A DNA stretch of 64,000 nt from Thelephora terrestris (taxonomy: Eukaryota > Basidiomycota > Agaricomycetes > Thelephorales > Thelephoraceae), in assembly GCA_015956445.1 (NCBI GenBank), contig WIUZ02000001.1:1-64000 (forward strand), read 5' to 3'. A program made the position numbers and the translations under genes. The number at the start of each line of letters is the position of its first letter. Position 1 is the first letter of the stretch. Shown one piece after another: positions 1 to 10,789 of this stretch. The notes under the pieces are model-generated. The model saw only the letters and a list, made by a program, of their open reading frames with translations. It made no database searches and had not been told where the DNA came from.

Positions 1-1612
1 GTTCAGTTGGCCGTCGCTCATCGTCTGGACACTATGGTGGTCCCCATTGTTTTAAAATCTGCAATAACTGCGCCAACTGGTTTGTTTTCTGGCCGACAAA
101 CTGGTTGTAGGTATTTGCACGATGGCCACTGGTAGCAGCCGGCAGCCAGGCTGGGACCCACCTTCCAAATGGGGCTAATGGTTTGAGGTCAGCCTCTGTG
201 CTCGCCGACAACTGACCACTGCCCCCCCCCGTAAATAGTGACATGTAGGCCATATATTATATATTTGATATTTTTCTTGGCTCTTCGCGCCCCTCCCAAC
301 GCGAGCGCGAGTAGCAACCGTGTGAAATATGGACTTCGTTAGTGATGGCGCGACCACATCCGCGATCAGTGGGAATCCAGGCGCCTCTTTCCCTGATGGG
401 TTCCCTCCTTGGATTTCTGCGTAGGGAACGTTCCTGCCCGTCCCCAGGTGGTTTCCCGTACCCACAAGCGTCGCGACCGTGGGAATGGCACCCCACGCCA
501 CAATTGGTTCGGGATTCCCCCGATCAAGCTGATCTCGGTTCCGCGTGCCTGCATGAACTGCATTTCCCCTCTCACCCTTCCCCTCACCATCTACGCGGCT
601 ACCGTCCTCGGGCTGTCCGTCCCGCCAGCTCGCGATGACGTGGAACCCGTTTCCCCCAACTCCCAGACCGATCGGGTCGTCCGAACGTTAGATCAAGTGA
701 GTAATCTACCTTCCCTCTCAGGAAAGTTTTCCGCTTATCAGGTTCCCCTCGAATGGGCATCCCTACCCAAGGGCGACTGGGATGTTCCATCGCCACCACT
801 GATTGGTCGACGCCCCCCCTCTCGTCCCAATCGATGCGCGCACCCTCCTATTTGGCAATCATCTGTCCCCTTCCTGCTCGGTAAGTTTTTACCACGTTTC
901 GCGATGGGTAACGACCCTCCCATCCTCACGTGCGCTTTGTAGACGCTGCTCTGCCGTCGGTCGACGCCCAGTGAGCCTCCCTCCTTGCGCTCCCTCCCTG
1001 CTCGACTTGGCGACTCCCTTTCCCTTTCCCTCCCTTGCCCTTTCCGTAACGACCCTCCCACCCCCATGTGCGCTTCGTAGACACCGCTCTGCCGTCGGTC
1101 GACGCCCAGTAAGCCTCCCGCCTTGCGCTCCCTCCCTGCTCAGCTTGGCAGCTCCCTTTCCGTTCTGTTTCCTTATCGACGTCCCGCCTCCCGCTCCCTT
1201 CTTGTTCTGCTTGGCAACTCCTTTGCCTTTCCGGTCCCTTTTCCTATCCACGTTCCGCCGAAAGAAGATTGCCTCTCCCTATTCTCCGCACGCTGCTCTG
1301 CGTCGATTGGTTGATGCTGGCACATCCTGACACCGACAACCGCTCTTCTCTTGCTCTGTTTGGTAAGCCCTTTCCTGTATCGCTTGCACCGCCGTTTGTC
1401 ATGTTTACGGTCAGCAACGGGACTTCCCTGCATTCTCAGGCGCCTCTCTCATGCCCCAGTTCCATTGGTCCTCGTTTTTCCCGATACGTACTTCTTTGTG
1501 CATTTCCCTTCCCATTTTATTGATCTCTTTCATCTGTCGCGTCCCGCGTGAGCAGACCCGTCCCGAATCCTTCGCACGCTCCGCAGACGCTGCGCGATGA
1601 TTGGTCGACACT
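1..1612 (+). repeat. Left inverted arm of KDZ element
   Basis: This stretch is collinear with the reverse complement of 17133-18782. Close similarity spans about 88-1612, and bases 1-87 match the right side only loosely. Shared landmarks in order from the outside are a 9-base C run (222-230), an AT-rich spot near 255, splice-like GGTAAG and CAG motifs, and repeated GATTGGTCGAC cores. The two arms differ by scattered substitutions and by the number of tandem units. I see no convincing protein-coding gene here. Open frames occur on both strands but carry repetitive Pro/Ser/Arg-rich translations. Confidence 0.85.
926..1181 (+). repeat. Subterminal tandem repeat, left arm (2 units)
   Basis: Two direct units of about 120-137 bp start at about 926 and 1063. 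Each contains the series GTAGACRCYGCTCTGCCG, GGTCGACGCCCAG, TTGCGCTCCCTCCCTGCTC and CTTGGC. Diverged relatives of the same unit continue to about 1612. Each carries a GATTGG (inverted CCAAT) core next to GTCGAC or a variant. Confidence 0.75.
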
Positions 1613-2206
1613 TCCTCGATACACTTTCCTTCCTGCCTTGTTTGACAATCCCCCAACCCCTTTCGTTCATCTTTTCTCTTAATGTACGCCACCGTGAGCA
1701 ACAAATGTTCATTATCCTCCGCGCTGTTTGCAGACGCTGCGTTCTGATTGGACAATGACACCCCACTCTCCGGATCATCCTTTGTGCAAGTACCCTTCCC
1801 TTCTGTGAAGTCCCTTTCTATCTCCTCAGTTTCGTCATCGACACCCCGCTTTACCGCATCCCCATGTTCGCCCGCAACCCTACCTGAATCTATACAGTAT
1901 GTAGATTTCTTACTTGGTCAACGAGCGTCTCATCTCCTCGTCCTCGATCCATGCTTCCTACCCGCCAGCTCGGTAAGTTCGGCCCGTTTCACTCACCCCG
2001 TTCCGCACCCCCTTCCATCGTTGGTAACGACTTCTCCCGATCCGCGTGCACCTCAAACTGGCTGGTAGATACCGTTCAGCCTTCCACGATGTCTTGTAAC
2101 CGCCTCCCACGTTCCCCAGTGTCCTCGACAATCATTCTCCCATTCACCCTGATACACGCGACGGTCCCAATTGGCGAGTTATCGAAGGACACTCTCGATA
2201 GCCTTT

Positions 2207-2308
2207 GCGGGGCTCCACCGGTCTCTTTAACTGTAATTGATTGTAACTGTAAACGATTGTAACCGAGTTTGTTTTTCCCGACATTATTATAATATTTGTT
2301 ATCATTGA
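2207..2308 (+). repeat. Dispersed about 100-bp repeat, copy A
   Basis: GCGGGGCT, then CGGTCTCTTTAA, an AT-rich TGATTG block, TTTTTCCCGACAT and a CATTGAG end resemble 15799-15901 in the same orientation. The partner is direct, not inverted, so it is not part of the terminal arms. It may be a short non-autonomous element or the flank of an older internal duplication. Confidence 0.55.
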
Positions 2309-2583
2309 GCCTGCAATGCAACATACGTGGCCACCAACCCGCACCTTCTTAGAAATGACAACAAGAAGTTGCGGCCGCTGGGATCAACGCCCCTGTCTTC
2401 GCCGGCGCGACGACATATAACTTACAAGTTCTAGAGTCTGATGCACGTGGCGTCTTCCCAGGCTGTAAATTAAAGTAGATATTCTTTCGAAAACCTCGGG
2501 ATAGACGCTTCTGCACGCATCAATGACAAGAAATATATTGGCGCAACTGTAGATGATTCGTTCGACACAAAATTAAGCGGGCA

Positions 2584-3941
2584 CTAGTCTTCTACCTCAA
2601 TTACACAAACATGGCCATCACGCCGGGAGGTATCGTTGCAAACAATTCTGCGACAGTAGTCACACACACGGAATTCCTTATAGAATTGTTCCTGTAGGAC
2701 CCCGTGTCTGCAGAGGAGGTTGGAGATCGTTGAAGCCAGCCCCGCAGACAGTTGGTCGTCTGGATGCGACTGAGGGCGGCTCTCGGACGACGGGCCAACA
2801 CCGTGACCGGGCACCGTTTCGATCTTCCTGGAGACCTTCTTTCGAAGATCACGCTTGCGTTTCTTCGGGCCAGCCTCCGCCGTGATATCTAGGGTAAACA
2901 TCCAGTAGTCAGACACAGTTCAGGTTAGAGTAAGTGGTTCTGTTGATATGTACTCACCGACGTTCGACGCCTCCGAGTCACCTTCAGTGGAATCGGTGTC
3001 CTTCACGGACAGAACTTGATCCTTGTACTTTTCCATCAGTTCACTAACATTCACTGTATGTCAAAGTTACCGTAACCGTTTGTGAAGCAGACAGCTTGTG
3101 GGACTCACCGAAATAAGAACACTCTGATTCGGGACAAACCAGGCACATCGCGTTATACGATGGCGAATCACGCCAGGTTGGAACAAGGAACTGAGCCTTG
3201 CGGGGGGATCCACGCAGCAGACAGAAACACGACGGTCTGTCCCAGTTGCGCGTCTCCAGGAAATTTGGGAGCTGCAATGGATCGACTGGCTGTCCGTCCC
3301 CGTCTAAAGGGCTTGTCCGTGAATGAGTCAGCATGTTCTCAGCAGGAGACCGAAACGACTCACTACTGAATGGGCACAAGAGTACCCTTCGAATTTTCGG
3401 CATCCCATTCGAAGGTGACAAGGGTTGTCGCAAGTCTCAAACTTGCCTTATATTCGCGAAAGACACTGTCGTCCCGGCTAGACTTCTTCGCGGAGAACTC
3501 GACCGCGGAGATGGGGCTTCGCATGAGGTCACTGCTGCCTTGGGCACGTTTCGGAGTAGGCGTGACAGGTGTCGAACGGTTCGAGTGACCGGTGCGGAAA
3601 TCGCAGGGGGCAGGGGAACACATCCTTGCGCTGTGCTGCATGAGGAGGGCTGGGGGAATGCAGGCCGCGCCATACGCCTGCACGACTGCGCTTTTATCGT
3701 GACAACGCATGGGTCGATGGCAAGATCGCCCGATGGCCAAGTTAGGGAATGGAAGACTTGGGAGGTCAACTACCCTCCCCATTTGGAATCGAAGTCCTGC
3801 CGGGAGGCTGACATACAGTGCCTGCCGGCAATCTAGGACAAAAATGTCAGTCGATGGACAGCGGCCATCGGAACAAACCCGATAATAAATACGGTCATCG
3901 ATTGTTCGTGACATCTCCCGTTCAAGACTCAATGCGATCAA
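2584..3941 (-). CDS. Protein with two GRF-like zinc-finger modules and a basic tail
   Basis: The minus-strand gene is built from at least three exons. The last three-exon stretch is clear: 3433-3109, 3053-2958 and 2888-2584 (241 codons, frame kept). Its first exon has a Cys-x-Cys (PSCFC), a spacer of about 30 residues, then CLVCPESECSYF. This arrangement is like the GRF zinc finger that binds single-stranded nucleic acid in topoisomerase and nuclease accessory proteins. An upstream open stretch (about 3941-3480) holds a second similar module (LPSLPFPNLAI, RCHDK, MCSPAPCDFR), so the finger is probably tandemly duplicated. The intron between them could not be placed. A KKRKRDLRKK basic stretch and a CxxC pair (CDYCRRIVC) follow. 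It is the most distal gene of the minus-strand cargo set. Function in transposition is inferred only. Confidence 0.5.
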
Positions 3942-4241
3942 TTTGGCACAGGCATGTCAAAGAACAGCTTATCGGACATGCCTAGAGGTGCTGAATACAA
4001 GCGGTATAAGTAGCTACTTGTACGGAAGAGTAACTGTGGTGGCGTAACGACAACGGACCAGTGGCAAAGCCAAGGAAAAACGACGGGAGCGATATACAAC
4101 TGTATGGGTAGAGGAAAAGACAGGAGGGTGGAATGTGGTTGGACGATAGGAAACGTGTGGGGACGACCCTGAGAAGGGCACAGGCAATTCAGGTCGTTAG
4201 CTAAGGATGGGGTGGCAACAGGAACAACGATAGAGGAATGA

Positions 4242-5912
4242 TCAAGACGACTTCTGTCTCTTTCGTGAAGTGTTTGTTCCCTCAGCCGCTCTCTTCTTTC
4301 GCCCAGATGCTACCCTTTTGGTCTCCGGTTGTCCAGATGTTACCACTGGGGTCTCAGGAGTACCCTTGGTGGGAACTGGCCAGCCCTGTGCGAGCTCCAA
4401 GACGAAGATGAGGTCGTTGACAATGTTTGACCAATCGGCATCGTAGGTAGGTAGGTCGCTGAAATCCAAGGCGGCGTCGTCCTGCGCGGCAGCTGCGCGA
4501 CGTTCTTCCTTCGTGCGGTTCAGGTTCTTACCGAAACTGTGATCCCACCAAGCCAGGCATAAGATAAGGAGGAAGACGCCCTTCTTTCCACCGGCAAGCG
4601 CGTAGGAGTAATCATTGCTATTGTTGGGGGAGGTCTGGCCCCCGTGTCGCCACTTGGGTTGAATAGTTGACCACCAGAGCGTAACCTCCTTGCCAAACTC
4701 TGGTAACGTGACTGCATCCCCCTTGGAAGGGTCGTGGCGCCATTTGAAGTATTCTTTGAGGATTTGGGGCTTGTTCGTCATGGGCAAGTTTGTTCCCTAT
4801 GAAGATATCGTTAGAGAATGCGAGAGAGGAGAACAAAATCCTGAACGTACGATCTTTTCGTCAAGGCCAAACCCAAGTCTTCTTTCCTGCCGGAGCCAGA
4901 GGGCAATGAGTCTCTCCCATAGACTTCCTGCCTCTACCATTAATACGGAGTCGAGCCTTCCACGTTCGATGAGCCAAGAGGGAATGTCCGATCTGTCGAT
5001 TCGGTAACTGGGGGTGATCCGAGAGGCGAGGAGGGTAGAGCGCTCGGTGGCGATGGAAGGTCCGTCGAGTGGCTGGTGCGATGGGGGGGGATGTTCAAGA
5101 GCAAGGGAGGTATCGGAGGGAATTGTCAAAAACCCCTCGAGTGACTGTTGCGATGAGGGTACAATCTCCCCGAACGATGTAGTGGAAGGTGTGGGGGAAG
5201 AAGACGTGGGGGGAGAAGACGTGGCAAATGATGGGACATCCGGTTGCTTCAGAAGTTCATACCCGGACCCGATCAGCGTCAAAATGATCTCCGGCGCTCC
5301 TTCGATGGAATCACGTCGTGGTGCCGTAGTGGCGGTCACATTGGGTTTGCTTCGAGCTTTGTAGGTACTCGTAGCAGCCGCTGCCGTTTCCGAGCCATCG
5401 CCAGGTGAACTGGAACGCTGGTTGGGAGGAATTTCGGGGGTCATGTGGGAGATCGGGAGAGCAGTGACGGGAGTGGGTTCAAGAACAACGCGATCAACAT
5501 CAGCCTGGCAAGAATCAAGAACTGGGGCAGGAACAAGATCTGAGGAAGGGGTAGGAAGAAGAGCCGAGGAATGGGCGAGAACAAGATCTGAAGAAGGGGC
5601 TGGGAGAAGGGGCTGGGTAGCTGCAGAAGGCACGATAGCAGTTTTTTCCGTGATGGACCCAACGGACTTGTGATTTCCGAAGATTTCCTGCGGAGAAACG
5701 AAGTTACTGGCCCCGGGTCCGAAGATTTCCTGTGGTGAAACGAAGTTACTGGCCCTGGGTACCGTAGTGTGTAGTTCACCGTCGACGGGGAAGGATATCA
5801 AATCCTGTGGAAGAGGGAGGACGTCGGAGGCCTCAGTGACGTCAAAGCCGGAGTCTGACACAGCAGACGAAGACGCTCCGGGATCGGGGACAGGAGGCGC
5901 GTTGGTGAACAT
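4242..5912 (-). CDS. KDZ-companion protein, C-terminal type (Trp-rich domain)
   Basis: Two exons, 5912-4851 and 4796-4242, are joined by a 54-nt GT-AG intron in phase 0, giving 538 aa. The first 300 or so residues are Pro/Ser/Thr-rich low complexity with short repeats (ASNFVSPQEIFG twice, LLPxPSSDLV twice). The C-terminal third is globular: IPSWLIERGRLDSV, SLWERLIALWLRQERRLGF, then after the intron WWSTIQPKWR and a GGKKGVFLLILCLAWW hydrophobic segment, followed by a Lys/Arg-rich end (KKRAAEG, RKRQKSS). I recognise this Trp-rich pattern as a very abundant, functionally unassigned family of mushroom genomes that recurs beside KDZ transposases. The start is the ATG at 5912, 65 nt after a probable coding end of the upstream gene, so the two could be one gene. 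Confidence 0.62.
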
Positions 5913-6151
5913 GAATGTTTTTCGTCCACTAGTCCCTGGTTCTAAAAAAACATTGAGTGGTTGACCTTGAATATGTCTCAAGGGCATGTACCGCCAAAAA
6001 TTTGCATGCCCCACTCCATAAACCTCTTCTCGATGACGTTATCCCAGTCACTCCCACAGAAGGCGCGGAAGTCCAACTCCTCTCCTCCCCCTTGAGAATA
6101 ACTCCATGGGAAACATGTTAGCCGGAGTGATCTTGGGAATCGGCCGTAAAC

Positions 6152-7083
6152 CTACTTTTGAAAAGACACATCTCCGGTTCGAGGATCTGCGAAGCCAACG
6201 AAAAGATGAGCGATGCAGCCTGCCTGATCTTCTAGGTTCTTGAGCATGCGGCTCAATGTCTTTGCCACTGACGGCTGGCCCCTGCGGTGGTGCGGTGGTC
6301 AGATAGAACATTGCAGCTAGTAAAGTAAGAATATCTTACACTTCGTGCCAGGCTAGTTTTTTGTCTCGCTCTCGGACGTCCTCGATGACCCGAATCGGCC
6401 GATACAATTTCCTCCATTCCTCGTCGCGACGGTCATCGACTTTTTTCTTCTCGGCAGGAGGGAGCGCATCGTAAAACTCTTTTGCAATCTTGAGCTTGAA
6501 GTCAATGGGGATTGAGGAGCCTGAGGTCGCAGCGGCTGAGCTATCCCCTCCCACGGTTGACTGAGACTCCCTGTGCTTCTTCCAACGGGCCTCGACGATA
6601 TCCTTGAGGCCGTGATTCCAGAAGTAAGAGCAGTAAGCTTGGGCCGGAGCAAGCTTCCGTTTTTCGTTTTGATTCAGCTTCAGGTCAGATTTTGAGGACT
6701 TGGAAGTGGGACGAGCGTGGTTGTGGAACCAATTACGAATCTTCTGTTAAATTGAATCGTTAGACGTACAAGGAAGAAACATATTATATACATACTTCGT
6801 TGGTTACCTTGCGAAAAACCAATATTGCGTTCGCAGGCGAGCCATACTGCTTAATGTCGGCAGGAGTCACAGTGATCGGCCATTTCTTGTACCAGCCGTC
6901 AAACACAGGCGGCCAGAAACGATTGAGTGTTGTGGCGGTCTGATGAGTCAGAAAACCCAGATGATGAGAAGTCAAAAATTCAAGTTGCTCCTTCGACTTC
7001 CCGGACTTGGTGGTCGAAGCGCCTGTTGCTGTCCCCGTGTTGGGTGTAGGCGCTGGCTTCTTCCCCAGCTGTTTCGAAGACAT
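6152..7083 (-). CDS. KDZ-companion protein, N-terminal type
   Basis: Three exons are proposed: 7083-6796, 6743-6340 and 6281-6152 (273 aa, frame kept). The protein opens with a Thr/Lys-rich tail, then SKEQLEFLTSHH, WPPVFDGWYKKWPI, and across the first intron KIRNWFHNHARP. This is followed by an acidic/basic helical stretch (FYDALPPAEKKKVDDR) and LEDQAGCIAHLFVGFADP. The NWFHNHARP-type motif is the hallmark of a large uncharacterised basidiomycete family found next to KDZ transposases. A TAG follows at 6154-6152. A further segment ending at 5978 (GEELDFRAFCGSDW) also looks coding, so a missed intron or a lesion near the 3' end is possible. That segment would also connect it to the next gene. 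Confidence 0.6.
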
Positions 7084-8149
7084 GGTAGGCGAGCGAAGAG
7101 GCAACAACAAGGTTAGAGGGTATGATAGGTTTCACACTTTACACGATAACACGCACTTTATATCCAACTGGAGTACGGCAGGGGGTTGCCATGGGGGACA
7201 GAATTTCCGGCGACCATGCTATGCGTTCCCTCCGTTGTCGTAGACGATGATCTCCTCCGGTGGTTCTCGACAAGTTTTTTTTTCTTGCGGGTTTCTAATG
7301 GAAACCGAAGAATGCAAGCAATAAGACCGAGAGCAGGAGTAGAAAGTCCTTCCTACACAGAAGTCCAGCGATGATGGTTCCTCGTGGCGGATTCTCTTTC
7401 GGCGTCGCATACAGTCTTGGCGATACCGTGCAATGGGGCACGGAAAATATTGAAGGAACATCTCCATGCTGGCTGCCAATCAGGTTGGTTGACGCCATCC
7501 AAGGCATGCGGACTGATAGATGACAGCAGAATAAGGTGAGAGCTACTCCTCACAGAGAGCCGTTGAAGCGTGAATGAGAAATCAAGCAAGTTAATGCCCT
7601 GCCTGAGCAAAAATTGGCATATCAAACTCTAATCGATCGAGCAAGTCGAGGGCCTACCTGAGCAAGACTTACATCATCAAGCATCAGCCCGACGACCGAG
7701 TGACACTAAGGCATGCAGATCTTTCTGGTAGAAACACCACGTTCCGCTGTGCTGAGTTTCGCCTCTCTAAACGATCAGCGCAATCAAATAAGAGAGGTAA
7801 TACTCATCCAGATGCATCGCATCCCAGCCCCACCATTCCTCTTCCAACCCAATCGCATGTAAGGCTGAGCGAGAGGGGGTGCGTGCAAGGGTGGGAGAGG
7901 GCCTGGAACGTGAAGCTTGGAGGTTAAGCGGGGAGGTTAGCTGCCCGATTGATTTCGCCTTGATGTTCGGACACGTGACACTCGGACTTGTGAATGAGAT
8001 TTAGTTCCCACCCCCAGGCCATGCGGCCGCCGAGGCGGCATTCACGTTCCCAAAAGAGTGATTGATGGTGCATTTAAACAGTGAGCGCTGAATGTGAACA
8101 GGTGGCTTCCACACTCTTCTCCTAACTGTGGTCACCCAGCTCACGAAAT

Positions 8150-9070
8150 ATGCGCCAACAAACCGCTGGAGACTTCGTAGTACTCTCCAACCCCACTGCT
8201 TTCGCAATGTGCGATGGCTTGCTTCGGATGTCTAACTGTTTGATCCTTGAGCTCCCCGAGTCCGAGTTGAGAGAAATCCGGTACATGCTGGACACTCTCT
8301 TGACGAAGGCTGACTTGGCATTGGATTTGATGGAGCACGAGATCTCCTTGAACTTCGAAGGTCTCAACATCGAGCCAGGTGTGTCTTTGAGCTTAATGAT
8401 GGTCCTGGCCCATCTGACGCCATTTCAGAACGCCGCGCTCCCCCTGGGGCCGAAGATTTCGGCGCGGTCTTGGTTTCAGCCACGGGCACGACGGATCCCA
8501 GCCGATCGAACTTGATTGGCCATCGAGATACTGTTAGTTCCGCCTCTGCCCCCCCTCCTGTGGCCTTATCCCCGCCTCCGGTTCCTCCGACGTCTCCGGT
8601 TCTAGATCGCGCCCCTTCTCCAGCTACAGAGCCTGGTCACATCCTACCTGTAAACCAATGGCATCATCCTCTTGTCCTCTCTTCTCGAGTTAACGTCGGC
8701 TTCCCCGACTATACCTACCACCCCCACTTCATTCGCCCAGGTGTGTCTTAAATTTTGACTTGGAAAAATCTACTTAACCTTCGTGTCAGGCATTCCAGGA
8801 ATTTATCACGCCGCTCCCACACCTTCGGGATATGCTTCTAGTGGCTTGCACTGCGTTATTACCAAGGGTCTCTATGTAGGGATATTCACCGATTTGTGAG
8901 TCGGCTGCTCAACCACCGCTTCATTTCATTGACCCATTCTCAGGGATGAGGCCGAGCCCTGGTATTTGGGAATTCCCAGGAGTTTCCACCGCCAGATGAA
9001 GTCATGGGAAGAAGCTAAGGATCTCTACAACGCCAAACTTACCGCCGGAGCTGTTCAGATCCTGCCTTGA
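8150..9070 (+). CDS. RNase H1 N-terminal (viroplasmin-type) domain protein
   Basis: Four exons, 8150-8378, 8429-8740, 8790-8895 and 8944-9070, give 257 aa with all introns GT-AG and 48-50 nt long. The N-terminal third is a hydrophobic/acidic helical region (LRMSNCLILELPESELREIR), the middle is Pro/Ser-rich, and the C-terminal 70 residues form the diagnostic part. These read HCVITKGLYVGIFTD, EAEPWYLGIPRSFHRQMKSW and EEAKDLYNAKL. They match the short fold at the N-terminus of eukaryotic RNase H1 that binds RNA-DNA hybrids, with no catalytic RNase H domain attached. Stand-alone proteins of this type are numerous in Agaricomycetes. It lies between the minus-strand companions and the transposase. 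Nucleic-acid binding is a family inference. Confidence 0.68.
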
Positions 9071-9618
9071 TACATTTCGCCCTGCCATGTCTTCGTTACC
9101 TGAGCTCACTCCTCAAATAGTCGTCGTTAGTTTGTTGTGTACCCTACTGCCATGTCTCAGACGTGTCTTTCCGCGTTTCTTGAACACCTGTGTAACTGAT
9201 GCTCGAAAATAATACACTGCTCGTTTCTTGTCTGATAACGGTCCTCATAAGCTACAAATATCGTTTGGGTGATTGTGTATAAGGCTATATCGCGTGCACA
9301 CGACCCCAGAGGGTACGCAAATCACATAGGACAACCACTAGCTTCGCATATTATCTCCAAGCGCATACATATTCACAACTCTCCAATTACTCCGCTCAGA
9401 AGGCAGCCAGGGCCTCGAATTCTCAGTTGGGAATGACCACAACCAGCTTCCTCCAGCCCCACTTGGCGTTGACGTTTTCTCGATGCTTGACTTCTTAATT
9501 TCGCCGGTCTCTGATATTGCGTTATTGGCGGGACCCTTCTATAGCAGACATACATTTATATACTTACAGATAATTGCTTTGTTGTGTGTACTCGGAGCGA
9601 GAAACTCAGGAGTCGCAA

Positions 9619-10260
9619 ACACTGTGGTGAGTTCTAGGCATCCGTAATCAGAATGCAATCTCGACTGATCGCCACTGATATATCGTGGTAGATCTCTACG
9701 CGACCAGACTTCGGGGTAGAAGTCCGTGAGGTCTAAACGCTAGTTACACCATAGTAGTTATTTCTAAGACTATTGTGCATACACATCAAAGGTTCCTTGT
9801 GCATTGACCGAGCAGGATGTCGATGAGTGATCGAACCGTCGAAAAAACAGAAGCTTGCCAGTGGGTGCTGGAATCCGTGACCAAGGAAAAGATAACAAAC
9901 TCTCATGGATCTCACCACCCAGTGAGCATTTAATGCTCCAGGCAAAGCTGAACACTAGATGAAGTTCACAGTTGTCCAGTGCTCAGTGTCCGCGCTTCAA
10001 ACTTCTCATTCGTACATACAAAACTGTGGTAATGTCTGGACATCTGTGATCATAGTGCGACCTCAAAGAATTGCCACCAATCGTGGTAAGGAAGTGCGAC
10101 CTCTGTGCAACCAGACTGCGGCTAGGATTCCATGACGTCTGCACGCCAGCTATATCACCGGTCAAGTATCCGGAATACTGGACTTGCGCTTACACATATG
10201 TATCAAAGGTTCCTTGTGAATTAATCAAGTAAGATAAATAATCAAACCGTTGAGCACAGA
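9619..10260 (+). repeat. Diverged tandem duplication (about 400-420 bp spacing)
   Basis: The block starting ACTGTGGT and passing CGACCAGACT and TCAAAGGTTCCTTGTG occurs at about 9619-9860 and again at about 10020-10260. The TCAAAGGTTCCTTGTG anchors lie at 9785 and 10203. Many substitutions and small gaps separate the copies, so the duplication is old. Confidence 0.6.
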
Positions 10261-10441
10261 TATGATCAAGGTAGAGATAACAGGAAAGACGAGACTTTGC
10301 GGTGCAACGAGTCTTGGCGTCGCAGAGGTCGGTGAGTCCGAGGAAGGTGACGGGGGTCCGACGTTGGTCTGGACGAGGCTAAGGAGAATTTGATAAAAGT
10401 CAATAAGGCGAGAGGGAAAAGAGAGGGTATAAGAAACCGGC

Positions 10442-10789
10442 GCGATCCACTCAGCGGTAACTCGTTGTCCCTCCAAATTTCATCCAGAATTCAAGGTGTT
10501 GAGGTAAAGAGGAGCCTAGAGGTTGCCGATTTGCGCGAAGAGGCCGGGTTTTAGTGGAGGAGGAGAGATAGATGTAGAGGAAGCGAGGACGAGGGTGAGA
10601 GACAAACGTTCCGGTGCGATCCACTCAGCGGTAACTCGTTGTCCCTCCAAATTTCATCCAGAATTCAAGGTGTTGAGGTAAAGAGGAGCCTAGAGGTTGC
10701 CGATTTGCGCGAAGAGGCCGGGTTTTAGTGGAGGAGGAGAGAAAGATGTAGAGGAAGTGAGGACGAGGGAGAGAGACAAAAGCTCCGAG
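10442..10789 (+). repeat. Two-copy 174-bp tandem repeat
   Basis: The sequence starting GCGATCCACTCAGCGGTAAC at 10442 recurs at 10616, a period of 174 bp. The copies differ at only a few positions (for example GAGATAGATG versus GAGAAAGATG), so this duplication is recent compared with the one beside it. Confidence 0.85.

Noticed and set aside
1-1800. Long overlapping open frames on both strands in the left arm, and their mirror images near 17,000-18,900
   Set aside because: Translations are repetitive, Pro/Ser/Arg-rich and present in several frames at once. They follow from the GC-rich tandem units and do not show a domain or consistent splicing.
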